From positions 124,001 through 188,000 of the forward strand of contig NZ_JBHTJV010000026.1 of NCBI RefSeq assembly GCF_042676045.1: DNA of 64,000 nucleotides, read 5' to 3'. The number at the start of each line of letters is the position of its first letter. Positions within the stretch are counted from its first letter, which is position 1. Origin of the DNA: Pseudahrensia aquimaris (GTDB lineage: Bacteria > Pseudomonadota > Alphaproteobacteria > Rhizobiales > Rhizobiaceae). The position numbers and the translations under genes were made by a program. Under the pieces are notes generated by a model. It was not told the origin of the DNA, made no database searches, and worked only from the letters and a program-made list of their open reading frames with translations. Positions 53,266 to 62,933 of the stretch are shown here, one piece after another.

Positions 53266-54195
53266 ATGAGCAATTCTGGACAAACCGCATCGTCATCCGG
53301 CGGCCTCTCCGCCAACGCCTTGGGTGCGGTTTTTATGATGCTGTCGATGGCCGGCTTCGTGCTTAACGACACTTTCATGAAGCTCGTGTCCAAAGATGTG
53401 ACGATTTTTCAGGCAATTCTCATTCGTGGCCTGTTCGCCGTCACTCTGCTTTATTTCATAGCGCGATGGCGAAATGCATTCACCCTGCCTTTAGGGCTAC
53501 GCGCGACGATGACGAACCCCGCCTTCGTCGCCCGAACCTGCGCGGAAGCAACCGCTACATTTCTCTTTCTTGAAGCTCTGTTCAATCTGCCCATCGCAAA
53601 TGTAACCGCGGTGCTTCAATTGCTACCGCTGACGATTACACTTGGTGCAGCTCTCTTTTTCGGCGAAGCGGTTGGCTGGAGGCGTTACGGCGCTATTTTA
53701 GTCGGGTTTTTCGGCGTTCTGCTCATCCTGCAACCGGGGACAAGCGAATTTTCAATCTACTCAATTTATGCACTTGGTGCCGTTGTCGCTGTCACCGTAC
53801 GCGATTTGGCAACCCGAAAAATGCCTGATGAAATTCCCTCGCTCTTCGTCAGCTTCGTCACAGCAATAGTAATCGCTATCGTTGGCGCTGCTGGTTCGCT
53901 GGGCAAACCATGGGAAGCCATCGCGCCTGTCCATGTTCTTTCACTCTCCCTCGCAGCTGCTGCGATAGCGCTTGGCTATATTTGCGCAGTGCTGACGATG
54001 CGCAATGGGGAAGTGAGCTTCGTTTCGCCCTTCCGCTATTCCATTATGATCTGGGCATTGCTGATCGGCTATTTCGTCTTTTCAGACGTCCCAACATTGC
54101 TGGAATTACTGGGTGCTTCGATTGTCGTGGCGTCGGGCCTTTTCACTTTTTACCGCGAGCGTCGCACAAAGCTGCGGCAAGTCGCGCCACGCTGA
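53266..54195 (+). CDS. DMT superfamily transporter (EamA)
   Basis: A 309-residue protein with ten hydrophobic segments arranged as two EamA repeats, the first from about residue 20 to 150, the second from about 165 to 295. LNDTFMKLVSKDVTIFQAILIRG in the first repeat is typical. Such carriers export amino acids or other metabolites; nothing in the sequence narrows the substrate. It is 65 nt before the Bcr/CflA-type gene and could be cotranscribed. Confidence 0.87.
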   Translation: MSNSGQTASSSGGLSANALGAVFMMLSMAGFVLNDTFMKLVSKDVTIFQAILIRGLFAVTLLYFIARWRNAFTLPLGLRATMTNPAFVARTCAEATATFLFLEALFNLPIANVTAVLQLLPLTITLGAALFFGEAVGWRRYGAILVGFFGVLLILQPGTSEFSIYSIYALGAVVAVTVRDLATRKMPDEIPSLFVSFVTAIVIAIVGAAGSLGKPWEAIAPVHVLSLSLAAAAIALGYICAVLTMRNGEVSFVSPFRYSIMIWALLIGYFVFSDVPTLLELLGASIVVASGLFTFYRERRTKLRQVAPR

Positions 54196-54259
54196 CATTG
54201 GACACTGAGCAGCATGAAGCGTATCCCTGCTTCTCTTATTTTGCGCAAAATCTCAAAAC

Positions 54260-55480
54260 ATGACCACACCTTCCGCCCCATCGCTGACCACTGGCGCACG
54301 AACGCCGCCTCACGTGTTCACGCTGATTTTGATCGCAGGTGCGTCGGTTATGGCGATGAACGTATTTCTGCCGGTGCTGCCCCTCATCGGGCGCGATCTG
54401 GGGGTGAGCGATGCGACGACACAATACGTCCTCACACTTTATCTCGCTGCGACTGGCATCTTACAATTGTTCATCGGGCCACTGTCAGACCGCTATGGCC
54501 GCCGTCCAGTGATTCTTTGGGCTATCGCGATTTTTTTGTTGGGCACGCTGGTGTGTATCTTCTCCACATCCATTACGTGGCTGCTGATCGGTCGATTGCT
54601 ACAGGCATCATCCGCCGCCTGCATGGCTCTGTCACGAGCGATCGTGAGAGACATGCATGGCCGCGAACGCGCTGCCAGCATGATCGGATACATCACCATG
54701 GCAATGGCTGTCATGCCGATGATTTCACCCACATTGGGCGGTTACATAGGCGAGGCTTTTGGCTGGCGGGCGACGTTCTGGATACTCTTCGCCCTTGGCA
54801 TAACGATGTTGCTGCTGACGTGGTTTGACTTGGGCGAAACCCACACGCCTTCGCAAAGCTCGGTGTCAAGACAAGTTGCTGACTACAAATCACTGCTGAA
54901 AGAGCCAGCCATCTGGGGTTACATTTCTACCGCAACCTTGGGCTCAGGCGCATATTTCTCATTTCTTGGCGGAGCACCCTTCGTCGGCTTGGATATCCTC
55001 GGACTAAGCCCATCCGAGGTCGGACCCTATTTTGCTCTCGTTGCGCTGGGTTACATGGGCGGCAATTTCATAACCGGCCGCTTCGCAGAACGTATCGGCA
55101 TTGAGCCAATGATGCTCTACGGATCACTGATTGGGTTGCTCGGAACAATTATCGCACTCTTTCTTATGGGGCTGTTCACACCTCACCCGCTGTTTCTGTT
55201 CGTTCCCATGATGTTTGTTGGCTTCGGCAACGGTATGATGCTGCCCAACGCAAACGCTGGCGCGGTCAGCGTCAGGCCGGACCTTGCAGGCTCCGCTTCC
55301 GGCCTTGCCGGTTCGCTACAGATAGGCATCGGCGCTGTGCTGGCGACGATTGCCGGTTCGCTAATATCAGTCGAAAATGCTGCCATGCCACTGTATATAG
55401 TCATGGCATTATCAACCTTGAGCGGGACGTTTTCTGCCATCTGGATGTGGCGGCGCGCGCGGGCTGGGATTGCCAACTGA
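54260..55480 (+). CDS. Bcr/CflA family multidrug efflux MFS transporter
   Basis: A 406-residue twelve-helix MFS carrier of the drug:H+ antiporter-1 type. The loop 2-3 motif GPLSDRYGRRPV is clear and ALSRAIVRDMHGRERAASMIG in helix 4-5 is the Bcr/CflA signature region. Family members export bicyclomycin, chloramphenicol or peptides such as cysteine conjugates. It is 47 nt ahead of fdhD. Confidence 0.9.
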   Translation: MTTPSAPSLTTGARTPPHVFTLILIAGASVMAMNVFLPVLPLIGRDLGVSDATTQYVLTLYLAATGILQLFIGPLSDRYGRRPVILWAIAIFLLGTLVCIFSTSITWLLIGRLLQASSAACMALSRAIVRDMHGRERAASMIGYITMAMAVMPMISPTLGGYIGEAFGWRATFWILFALGITMLLLTWFDLGETHTPSQSSVSRQVADYKSLLKEPAIWGYISTATLGSGAYFSFLGGAPFVGLDILGLSPSEVGPYFALVALGYMGGNFITGRFAERIGIEPMMLYGSLIGLLGTIIALFLMGLFTPHPLFLFVPMMFVGFGNGMMLPNANAGAVSVRPDLAGSASGLAGSLQIGIGAVLATIAGSLISVENAAMPLYIVMALSTLSGTFSAIWMWRRARAGIAN

Positions 55481-55527
55481 TCGCCTTTTGATTGCAGCGC
55501 AGGCTGCAAGACGCTAACGCTTTGCGC

Positions 55528-56406
55528 ATGAGCGAGCCAACCAAATTCCTACTGCAGCCGAACCCGAAAGATCCCCGTCTTTCCACACCTGTTACTGGCA
55601 TTGATCAGACGGGTGCAGCGGTATCTCTTAACGTTGTCACCGAACGTCCGCTAACGCTCTATCTCAACAGCCAAGAGGTCGTCACCATGATGACCATTGG
55701 CGATTATCCAGATCTGTTGGCGCTTGGATACCTGATCAATCAGAACATGCTTAAACCGACCGATGAAATCACCAAAATCGACTATGATGATGAACTCGGC
55801 GTTGTTGTCGTGCGCACGCCAGTGGAGACGCAGTTTGAGGAGAAACTGAAGAAAAAAGTCCGAACATCGGGCTGTGCTCAAGGCACCGTTTTTGCCGATG
55901 TTATTGACGCGTTTGCTGATGTGAAACTGTCAAACACCACGCAACTCAACACCTCTTGGCTGGCTTCACTCACCAAGAAAATCAACACCGCGCCAAGCCT
56001 ATATCTGGAAGCTGGCGCAATCCACGGCTGCGTTTTGTGCCGTCAGGACGAACCTCTTGTCTATATGGAAGACGTAGGCCGTCATAATGCGGTCGACAAA
56101 ATCGCAGGCTGGATGGCGGTAAACGATGAGCCTGCGCACGACAAAGTCTTTTACACAACAGGCCGTCTCACCAGCGAAATGGTGATCAAAACCGTCATGA
56201 TGGGTATTCCTATCCTCGTCTCTCGCTCCGGTTTCACCGCTTGGGGTGTGGAACTTGCCCGCCAGGCTGGGCTTACACTGATTGGGCGGGCGCGCGGTTC
56301 ACGGTTTCTCGTTCTAGCTGGCGAGGACCGCATCGTCTTCGACGCCAATCCCGCAGATAGCATCGATGAAGACAAACGCCACAAGCGCAAGGCAGCCCAA
56401 TCATGA
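55528..56406 (+). CDS. fdhD: Formate dehydrogenase accessory sulfurtransferase FdhD, atypical cysteines
   Basis: A 292-residue FdhD, which passes sulfur from IscS to the molybdenum cofactor of formate dehydrogenases. EDVGRHNAVDKIAGW and YTTGRLTSEMVIKTV are family signatures. The usual CGxCG is replaced by SGCAQGT, with one cysteine, while an extra CxxC occurs in HGCVLCRQD before the EDVGRHN motif. I recall this layout in other alphaproteobacterial FdhD proteins. The ATG 55528 is chosen, as upstream residues are not conserved. It overlaps mobA by 4 nt, starting the Moco operon. Confidence 0.88.
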   Translation: MSEPTKFLLQPNPKDPRLSTPVTGIDQTGAAVSLNVVTERPLTLYLNSQEVVTMMTIGDYPDLLALGYLINQNMLKPTDEITKIDYDDELGVVVVRTPVETQFEEKLKKKVRTSGCAQGTVFADVIDAFADVKLSNTTQLNTSWLASLTKKINTAPSLYLEAGAIHGCVLCRQDEPLVYMEDVGRHNAVDKIAGWMAVNDEPAHDKVFYTTGRLTSEMVIKTVMMGIPILVSRSGFTAWGVELARQAGLTLIGRARGSRFLVLAGEDRIVFDANPADSIDEDKRHKRKAAQS

Positions 56407-57023
56407 GCTATGCAGTTGAAGGCGTTGGCGGCATCATTTTAGCAGGCGGTCAGGGGCGACGCATGGGCGGTGCGGACAAAGCGATGCTTTCACTCAACGA
56501 TCGCCCGCTTCTAGCCCACGCATGGGAGCGTCTGGCTCCTCAAGTCTCCAAAATCGCCCTCAATGCAAATGGCGACGCAACCCGTTTCAGCGCGTTTGAA
56601 TTGCCTGTAATTCCAGATGACGAGCAAGACTTTGCAGGCCCGCTGGCAGGCGTGTTGACCGGTATGAACTGGGGTTCTGCACACGGCTTCTCGCACATTC
56701 TTACTGTCGCCTCCGACACCCCCTTTTTCCCGCTAAACCTGCGTGAACGCCTCTGCGCGGCACTGCGCACCGAATACTCTATCGTGATGGCCAAGAGCGG
56801 CGGGCGTATTCACCCCGTTTTTGCGCTATGGCCTGTTCATTTGGCGATGTCACTGGAGCAATATCTGCGCATCGAAAACAAGCGTAAGATCCTCACCTTC
56901 GCCGAGCGCTATAACTTGCTGGAAGTCGTCTTCGATGGGGAAGATGAAGACCCCTTCTTTAATATCAACACGCCAGAAGATCTTCATGCCGCCCAGAGGC
57001 GTATCGGCGGTTCACATGACTAA
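56403..57023 (+). CDS. mobA: Molybdenum cofactor guanylyltransferase
   Basis: A 206-residue nucleotidyltransferase that adds GMP to molybdopterin to give the MGD cofactor. LAGGQGRRMGGADKAML is the GTP-binding loop, and VASDTPFFP holds the metal-binding Asp. GGRIHPVFALWP is also family-typical. It overlaps fdhD by 4 nt and mobB by 8 nt. The product is needed by DMSO-reductase-family enzymes, including the formate dehydrogenase that FdhD serves. Confidence 0.93.
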   Translation: MSYAVEGVGGIILAGGQGRRMGGADKAMLSLNDRPLLAHAWERLAPQVSKIALNANGDATRFSAFELPVIPDDEQDFAGPLAGVLTGMNWGSAHGFSHILTVASDTPFFPLNLRERLCAALRTEYSIVMAKSGGRIHPVFALWPVHLAMSLEQYLRIENKRKILTFAERYNLLEVVFDGEDEDPFFNINTPEDLHAAQRRIGGSHD

Positions 57024-57522
57024 AGTCTTCGGCATCACGGGCTGGAAAAATTCTGGCAAAACCACACTGGTTGCTAGGTTGGTGGAGGAATTTACCAAAC
57101 GTGGGCTGCGCGTTAGCACGATCAAGCATGCGAGCCACACCTACACACTGGACCATGATGGCACCGACACATTCGCACATAAAAAAGCGGGCGCGTACGA
57201 GGTGGCAATTGCCGCAGGATCTCGCTGGGCTGTTATGCATGAGGCTGATGCTTCTGAGCCGGAACAAACACTGGAGACGATGCTGGCACGCCTCACGCCA
57301 TGCGATATGGTCCTTGTGGAAGGTTTTAAGACGAGCGCTATTCCCAAGCTCCAAACAATGCGTAGTGATGCTCGCGAGCACACGCCAATGTGGGAAACCA
57401 ATGAAACCGTAATTGCGATTGCGGCGGACCACGATGTTGACCCGCAAGGAAGGTCCCTCTTCAGAATCGACGACGTCACCGCTATCGCGGACTATATAAT
57501 CAGCACGACGCCAGACAGATGA
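57016..57522 (+). CDS. mobB: Molybdopterin-guanine dinucleotide biosynthesis protein B
   Basis: A 168-residue P-loop GTP-binding protein. The P-loop is GWKNSGKTTL at the N-terminus, TIKHASHTYTLDHDGTD follows, and VLVEGFKTSAIPK marks the family. MobB aids MobA but is not essential in E. coli. ATG 57016 sits 8 nt inside mobA; the longer open frame (from 56821) is out of the family alignment. It overlaps moeA by 4 nt. Confidence 0.93.
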   Translation: MTKVFGITGWKNSGKTTLVARLVEEFTKRGLRVSTIKHASHTYTLDHDGTDTFAHKKAGAYEVAIAAGSRWAVMHEADASEPEQTLETMLARLTPCDMVLVEGFKTSAIPKLQTMRSDAREHTPMWETNETVIAIAADHDVDPQGRSLFRIDDVTAIADYIISTTPDR

Positions 57523-58796
57523 ACGAACCCCGCCTCATCAATGACTGCTTTCTTCATGACCAGGAGCGGCTGCGCCATCACGAGGCGGTGGCAATATTGC
57601 GGGCCAATCTTTCCACCGTTGTTGGGACGGAAACCATCAACAGCTCGGACGCTTTGGGCCGTGTTCTGGCACAAGACATCATCGCTCCGCACGCGGTCCC
57701 GTTGCACCGCAATGCCGCCGTGGATGGCTACGCCTTCGCCCATGTCGATTTGGTTCGACAGAGACTGCCCATCTCCAACAAAATTGCTGCGGGCGACACA
57801 GCGATAGCTCCCCTCAAGGCTGGAACAGCCGTTCGGATATTCACCGGTGCACCGATGCCAAACGGCGCTGACAGCGTCGCAATGCAGGAGGATTGCACGA
57901 CAGATGTTGATTTCGTCACTCTGCCTCTCGGCCTCAAGTCGGGCGCGAACTGCCGCTTGGCGGGTGAGGATTTAGAAAAGGGGGATGTAGCTGTCGAAAA
58001 AGGCACTCGCTTACGCCCCGTCCATGCGGCGGCGCTGGCTTCGGTTGGCGCAGCGCAAGTCGCGGTGTACAAAAAGCTGCGCGTAACGCTTCTCTCAAGC
58101 GGCAACGAACTGCGCACTCCGGGCGATCAGAAAGGCGAGCTCATCACCGGTGAAGTTTGGGACACCAACGCTGCGATGTTGCGCGGTCTGCTGGCGGCGT
58201 TACCCGTCGAACTCGTCCATCAATCAATCATACAGGATAACGAGGCTGTCGTCCGAAACGCCCTAGAACTTGCGTCAACCAAGTGCGACCTCATCATTAC
58301 AACAGGAGGCGCATCGCGCGGACAAGAAGATCACATGCTCAGCTGCCTTGATGCGCTAGGTAAACGCCATCTGTGGCAATTGGCTATCAAGCCCGGCCGC
58401 CCGATGATGTTTGGCCAGATTCAGAAAGTTGAAGGCAGTGACTGCCTTTATCTCGGCCTTCCGGGAAACCCGGTTGCCGCCTTTGTCTGCTTTCTGCTGT
58501 ATGGACGGGAAATGGTCTTACGTCTGGCAGGAGCAAACCCGCAGCCCATCGCGGCTTTCATGGTCCCTGCCAACTTCGAAATCACTAGCAAGAAGCCCGA
58601 CAGACGCGAATTCCTACGCGGTGTTCTTACCACCAATGAAACGGGAGAGCTCGCTGTTGAAAGATTTCCGCGCGACGGTTCAGGCCTCATTTCATCGCTA
58701 ACGCAATCGCACGGACTGATCGAAATCGACGAAGAAACAACCAGCCTCAACCGTGGCACGCCCGTGCGCTTTTTGCCCTACTCCAGCTTCGACTGA
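57519..58796 (+). CDS. moeA: Molybdopterin molybdotransferase
   Basis: A 425-residue enzyme that inserts molybdate into adenylylated molybdopterin. Recognised blocks are HRNAAVDGYAF near residue 65, IFTGAPMPNGADSVAMQED, TTGGASRGQEDH and LPGNPVAAFVCF. The full set of MoeA domains is present. It is the last gene of fdhD-mobA-mobB-moeA; each junction overlaps by 4-8 nt. Its 3' end overlaps the convergent penicillin acylase by 19 nt. Confidence 0.94.
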   Translation: MNEPRLINDCFLHDQERLRHHEAVAILRANLSTVVGTETINSSDALGRVLAQDIIAPHAVPLHRNAAVDGYAFAHVDLVRQRLPISNKIAAGDTAIAPLKAGTAVRIFTGAPMPNGADSVAMQEDCTTDVDFVTLPLGLKSGANCRLAGEDLEKGDVAVEKGTRLRPVHAAALASVGAAQVAVYKKLRVTLLSSGNELRTPGDQKGELITGEVWDTNAAMLRGLLAALPVELVHQSIIQDNEAVVRNALELASTKCDLIITTGGASRGQEDHMLSCLDALGKRHLWQLAIKPGRPMMFGQIQKVEGSDCLYLGLPGNPVAAFVCFLLYGREMVLRLAGANPQPIAAFMVPANFEITSKKPDRREFLRGVLTTNETGELAVERFPRDGSGLISSLTQSHGLIEIDEETTSLNRGTPVRFLPYSSFD

Positions 58797-61264
58797 TCCG
58801 CTGGCACCAAATTCCAGGTTCCGGCGGCTTTAGCTCGGTAGTCCTCTTCTCGCGTGGTCATCGTTACATATTCTCCAGCGACCCAACGGTCGACCATCGA
58901 GGAATAAAAGCGGGAAAATGGATTGCCGCTTTGGCCCGTGGTCTGAATGAACACCGACTTGTTCAAATCCTCAAAATCGTAGACCGCACGGAACCCAGCC
59001 CCGTGCACAGCTCTGTAAGGTCGATCATCCGATAGCTTGTTCTTCGCCCGTTGAAGAGAATACGCACCACCGTTTGCGGGGCGTTCGATGTCAAAAAGCA
59101 TATTGAGAGGGAACACTTTACCAAAAGGCTGATGCTCGTTCGATACGATGTGTGCACTGCCCCAACGCCACGCTTTCCAATTCGAACCATGCGCCGCTTC
59201 AAGCTCAGCCATCGCATCATCCCAAGCACCTTGCAGTGCTTCGCGGCATGTCTCGGTTCGTGGGGTCGTGCGCAAGTCGCACCAATTTCGAGAGCCACCA
59301 GAATCCAAAATGCCGATCAAAGCCTCAGCTGGTCGTGAGAGCGCGGTGTTGTACAGCGGCCCGAGGTCGTCCTTGAGTATCCGCTTAAGCGCATGGCGGA
59401 AGATCGCAGTCATCATGAGAGGTTCAGGCGCATTGGCCGACATGAGCCCATCCCAAGCGCGCAAGCCGTCAATCCGCGCCTTTTCGTTCGGTCTGTCACC
59501 AAGTGCGCTCAACACGCGATCGCGCACAGCAATCATCGCTGGCGAGTATCTATCGTTCTGCCCGGCGATCATTGCGGCCATATCGGCCTTATCGTTGCGG
59601 TTCAGGATCGTGCTTGTCATGCGCTCGTGGCGAAAACGTTCAGCCCAATCATACGTTAAAAACGGCTCTTTGTTTTCGGTGACGAACTTCGAATTTGCAC
59701 TTCCCAGCACGCCATTGGCAGGATTGACGATAGCCGGCATCGCTCTCGGCGAAACCAACCCCTGCCAATCGTATTGTGCCAACCAACCCGGTGCAGGCGC
59801 GCGGCCTGCAAATGCATTGTCTGCCCCCCTTTTCGGGAGAGCCGCTTTGGCAAACAAGCCAATATCACCCTGCGTATCAGCCACCACCATTACCTGCATC
59901 GGCGCGACCGAGGGCTCAACGATCGCGCCAAATTCTGCCACACTCTTGGCTGTTGCGAAGCCACTTACCACATCGAAATTTCGGTCACTGTTCGATAGCC
60001 CGGTCCACGCCAGAGCAAGCACATGATTGGGCGGCAGCACTTCGCTGTGGTCTTTGTAGCTACCGGGTAAGACTGGGCCGTGCCGTGTCACCTTCCTTTT
60101 GAAAGTGATATCCATACCGCCCTTTACGCGGATGACTTCCTCTTGGCTCTCGAACGGTTTCCAACCATCGGGGGTGAGATATTGCGAAGCGTCGTCGGGC
60201 TTTACCTTCTCAACAAACACGTCCTGCGCATCGCCACCGGCATTGGTAAAACCCCACGCTATATGATCGTTACGCCCCAAAATCACAGCCGGAACAGATG
60301 GGATCGTGCTGCCGATCACGTTGACTGGTTTGCCGTCATCGCCCTGCCAACGCATATGCGCTAGATACCAAAGACTGGGCGCGTTTAAGGCGAGGTGCGG
60401 ATCGTTTGCCAGTAAAGGTTTGCCGCTTTTCGTGCGCGAACCGGAAAACACCCAATTGTTAGAGGCGAAGCGTCCTCTTTCTTCTAGCCATCGCTGTGTG
60501 ATGCCAGCGTAACGTGAGAAATCATTGGCAGCCGTTTTCTCTTTTGGTGCCACAAGTGGATAATAGCTCGTCAGATCAGGCAAAGGCGGTGGAACATCAC
60601 CTTTGTGATAGGGCAAAATATCGTCAATCTCACCGGGCGTAAGGCCGTAAGCGGCCAGCTTCAAACGATCGATCTCCAAGCTCATATTTTTCGATAAATT
60701 GAGCGCCATGATCTTCAGCACCACAAGCGAATGCTCGGGCAACCACGGCTCCGGCGCGTGGCCCAGGATCAAAAATTCAGGTGGCAGCGACGGCTCCGCC
60801 AACCCGGTCTTACGCCCCAAAAAGGCATTCACACCTGCCGAATAGGCCCGAAGAACGGCCTGACTTTTGGGCGACAAGGCCGAAATGGAGGCTTTCGACT
60901 GGTCGAGAAAACCCAATGTTCGCAAAAGCAAATCGACGTTCTGGACGTCTTCATTGACGCCAAACATTTCAGACAACCGCCCCTGCCCCGTCATGCGCAG
61001 CAATTCCATCTGCCACAATCGGTCTTGCGCATGGGTGAAGCCAAGCGCAAGCGCGGCATCCTCTTGGGTCAACGCTTCGATATGGGCAATGCCATCGGCG
61101 TCACGCACAACCGAGACGGGCGCTGTAAGCCCGGCAATCTTTGCCTCACCGGAAAGCGGCTGCACGCTGCGGGTTGCAATTGCAAACAGCACAATGCCTG
61201 CCAAAGCAGCCAAAGCGACAACGGTGAGGAAACCACCAACAAACCATTTCAACAAGCGCGTCAT
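58778..61264 (-). CDS. Penicillin acylase family protein
   Basis: An 828-residue Ntn-hydrolase precursor with an N-terminal hydrophobic anchor or signal (residues 8-30). The expected nucleophile is Ser268 in RFASNNWVFSG, where self-cleavage would make the alpha and beta subunits; FTHAQDRLWQME and NDPHLALNAPSLWY are further family motifs. Relatives hydrolyse penicillin G, acyl-homoserine lactones or other amides. The ATG at 61264 has GGAGGG upstream. It is divergent from the hydroxyacid dehydrogenase gene. Substrate unknown. Confidence 0.92.
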   Translation of the reverse strand: MTRLLKWFVGGFLTVVALAALAGIVLFAIATRSVQPLSGEAKIAGLTAPVSVVRDADGIAHIEALTQEDAALALGFTHAQDRLWQMELLRMTGQGRLSEMFGVNEDVQNVDLLLRTLGFLDQSKASISALSPKSQAVLRAYSAGVNAFLGRKTGLAEPSLPPEFLILGHAPEPWLPEHSLVVLKIMALNLSKNMSLEIDRLKLAAYGLTPGEIDDILPYHKGDVPPPLPDLTSYYPLVAPKEKTAANDFSRYAGITQRWLEERGRFASNNWVFSGSRTKSGKPLLANDPHLALNAPSLWYLAHMRWQGDDGKPVNVIGSTIPSVPAVILGRNDHIAWGFTNAGGDAQDVFVEKVKPDDASQYLTPDGWKPFESQEEVIRVKGGMDITFKRKVTRHGPVLPGSYKDHSEVLPPNHVLALAWTGLSNSDRNFDVVSGFATAKSVAEFGAIVEPSVAPMQVMVVADTQGDIGLFAKAALPKRGADNAFAGRAPAPGWLAQYDWQGLVSPRAMPAIVNPANGVLGSANSKFVTENKEPFLTYDWAERFRHERMTSTILNRNDKADMAAMIAGQNDRYSPAMIAVRDRVLSALGDRPNEKARIDGLRAWDGLMSANAPEPLMMTAIFRHALKRILKDDLGPLYNTALSRPAEALIGILDSGGSRNWCDLRTTPRTETCREALQGAWDDAMAELEAAHGSNWKAWRWGSAHIVSNEHQPFGKVFPLNMLFDIERPANGGAYSLQRAKNKLSDDRPYRAVHGAGFRAVYDFEDLNKSVFIQTTGQSGNPFSRFYSSMVDRWVAGEYVTMTTREEDYRAKAAGTWNLVPADQSKLE

Positions 61265-61317
61265 TGGGCTAAACCCTCCCGACAAATTCGTTTTACGTAG
61301 TTAGAGGGTTTTCACGC

Positions 61318-62193
61318 ATGGCAAAAGTCGCATTCATCGGTTTGGGCGTAATGGGTTATCCAATGGCAGGACATTTGAAGGCAGGCGGCCACGATGTCAC
61401 TGTCTACAACCGAACCAGCGAAAAAGCTAAAAAATGGGCTGACGAACACGGCGGCTCTGCTGCGGTTACCCCTCGTGCCGCCGCTGAAGGTGCTGACTAT
61501 GTATTTTGCTGCGTCGGCAACGATGATGACCTGCGCGAGGTGACCATCGGCGCAAATGGCGCGTTTAAGGGCATGACCAAAGGCGCAATCTTTATCGACA
61601 ACACGACCGCTTCCGCCAATGTCGCCCGCGAACTGGCAGCCATTGCCGCAGAGAGCGGCTTTGGGTTTCTCGATGCCCCTGTTTCAGGTGGTCAGGCAGG
61701 CGCGGAAAATGGTGTTTTGACGGTTATGGTCGGCGGCGATCAGGCGACGTTCGACAAAGCTAAACCAGTCATAGATTGCTATGCGCAAATGGTCGGCCTG
61801 ATGGGCGACACGGGCGCTGGCCAACTGACCAAGATGATGAACCAGATATGCATCGCGGGCCTCGTTCAGGGTCTTTCCGAGGCCATCCATCTGGGTAAAA
61901 AAGCCGGTCTCGATATTGAGAAAGTTGTTGGCGTTATTTCCAAAGGCGCTGCCGGTTCCTGGCAGATGGAAAACCGCCACAAGACGATGAACGAAGGCCA
62001 CTATGAACACGGCTTTGCCGTCGACTGGATGCGCAAGGATCTTGCGATTTGCCTCGAAGAAGCCAATGCCCAAGGCGCAAGCCTTCCAGTCACCGCACTC
62101 GTCGATCAGTTCTATGCCGATGTGCAGCGTATGGGCGGCAATAGGTGGGATACATCATCATTGTTGGCCCGACTGGAGGCGATAGGTAAATAG
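61318..62193 (+). CDS. Beta-hydroxyacid dehydrogenase (3-hydroxyisobutyrate dehydrogenase family)
   Basis: A 291-residue NAD(P)-dependent enzyme. FIGLGVMGYPMAGHLK is the cofactor-binding signature, DAPVSGGQAGAENG the substrate loop, and GQLTKMMNQ carries the catalytic Lys. The product may act on 3-hydroxyisobutyrate, tartronate semialdehyde, succinic semialdehyde or similar; the sequence does not choose. AGAGGG lies before the ATG. Confidence 0.9.
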   Translation: MAKVAFIGLGVMGYPMAGHLKAGGHDVTVYNRTSEKAKKWADEHGGSAAVTPRAAAEGADYVFCCVGNDDDLREVTIGANGAFKGMTKGAIFIDNTTASANVARELAAIAAESGFGFLDAPVSGGQAGAENGVLTVMVGGDQATFDKAKPVIDCYAQMVGLMGDTGAGQLTKMMNQICIAGLVQGLSEAIHLGKKAGLDIEKVVGVISKGAAGSWQMENRHKTMNEGHYEHGFAVDWMRKDLAICLEEANAQGASLPVTALVDQFYADVQRMGGNRWDTSSLLARLEAIGK

Positions 62194-62243
62194 GCTTTTC
62201 AATAATAAGCACTCATCATCACGGAACCCGGGACGGGTAAAAA

Positions 62244-62274
62244 CGTTTTCCTTTTAGCCAAGAAAAGGAAAACG
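62244..62274 (+). promoter_or_regulatory. Perfect 12-bp hairpin covering the RBS of the DUF998 gene
   Basis: CGTTTTCCTTTT (62244-62255) is exactly repeated in inverted form as AAAAGGAAAACG (62263-62274) with loop AGCCAAG. The right arm contains the AAGGA Shine-Dalgarno, and the GTG start follows 2 nt later at 62277. It therefore can hide the ribosome-binding site. No T-run follows the structure. Confidence 0.6.
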
Positions 62275-62276
62275 CT

Positions 62277-62933
62277 GTGACCACTTTGATTGATAACAAT
62301 ATCGTCCGTCGTTCTTCGGGCGCCGCCAATTTGGCTGTAGCTGCCCTCATCGGATTGGCCATAGCTTTCGTGCTGTCCGCTCTAGCGCCTTTGATGACAC
62401 CCAATTCCAATGCAGTTGCAGATACGATCAGCGATGTTGCTGCCGGACCATTTGACTGGGTCCAAGATGCTGCATTGCACATCGAAGCACTGGCGTTGGC
62501 TGCGCTTGCCATTGCAATGTTCGTTGGTGTGGGGCGTGGCTTATGCTGGAAATTGGCTTGCATGATGTTGCTCGCGATGGCCGCAGCACTAATGCTGATG
62601 GCGAGCGTTGAACGCTACAGTAAGGATGCTCCACAAGGCATCGTCATCCACTCCTATCTTGTCTACACCTACGGCTTCGCCTTCATTGCACTGCTTCTAA
62701 CCACACTGCCCGTCTTGCGCCGATGGAACAGCTTTTGGGTGGCGCTAAACCTGATCGGGGGTGTCGCTTGGATCGCGGTTGCGGTGTTTTATTTCAACAT
62801 GGGCACGGGTTGGGATGGTCTTGTTGAACGTCTCTTAGGCACACTTCAATTCGGCTGGGTTGCGCTGTTCGCGTGGACGCTGAGACGCGAAAATATTAGG
62901 ATGGCCTACGAACGGTCTTCTCCATCACGATAG
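62277..62933 (+). CDS. DUF998 domain-containing membrane protein
   Basis: A 218-residue protein with six hydrophobic segments, matching the DUF998 family of small integral membrane proteins with no known function. It starts with GTG, with AAGGA at 62265-62269 as ribosome site inside a hairpin. The last 38 nt overlap the convergent GNAT gene. Confidence 0.75.
   Translation: MTTLIDNNIVRRSSGAANLAVAALIGLAIAFVLSALAPLMTPNSNAVADTISDVAAGPFDWVQDAALHIEALALAALAIAMFVGVGRGLCWKLACMMLLAMAAALMLMASVERYSKDAPQGIVIHSYLVYTYGFAFIALLLTTLPVLRRWNSFWVALNLIGGVAWIAVAVFYFNMGTGWDGLVERLLGTLQFGWVALFAWTLRRENIRMAYERSSPSR

Noticed and set aside
59148..60026. 292-codon plus-strand frame
   Set aside because: Antisense to the penicillin acylase gene; no signal or family motif.
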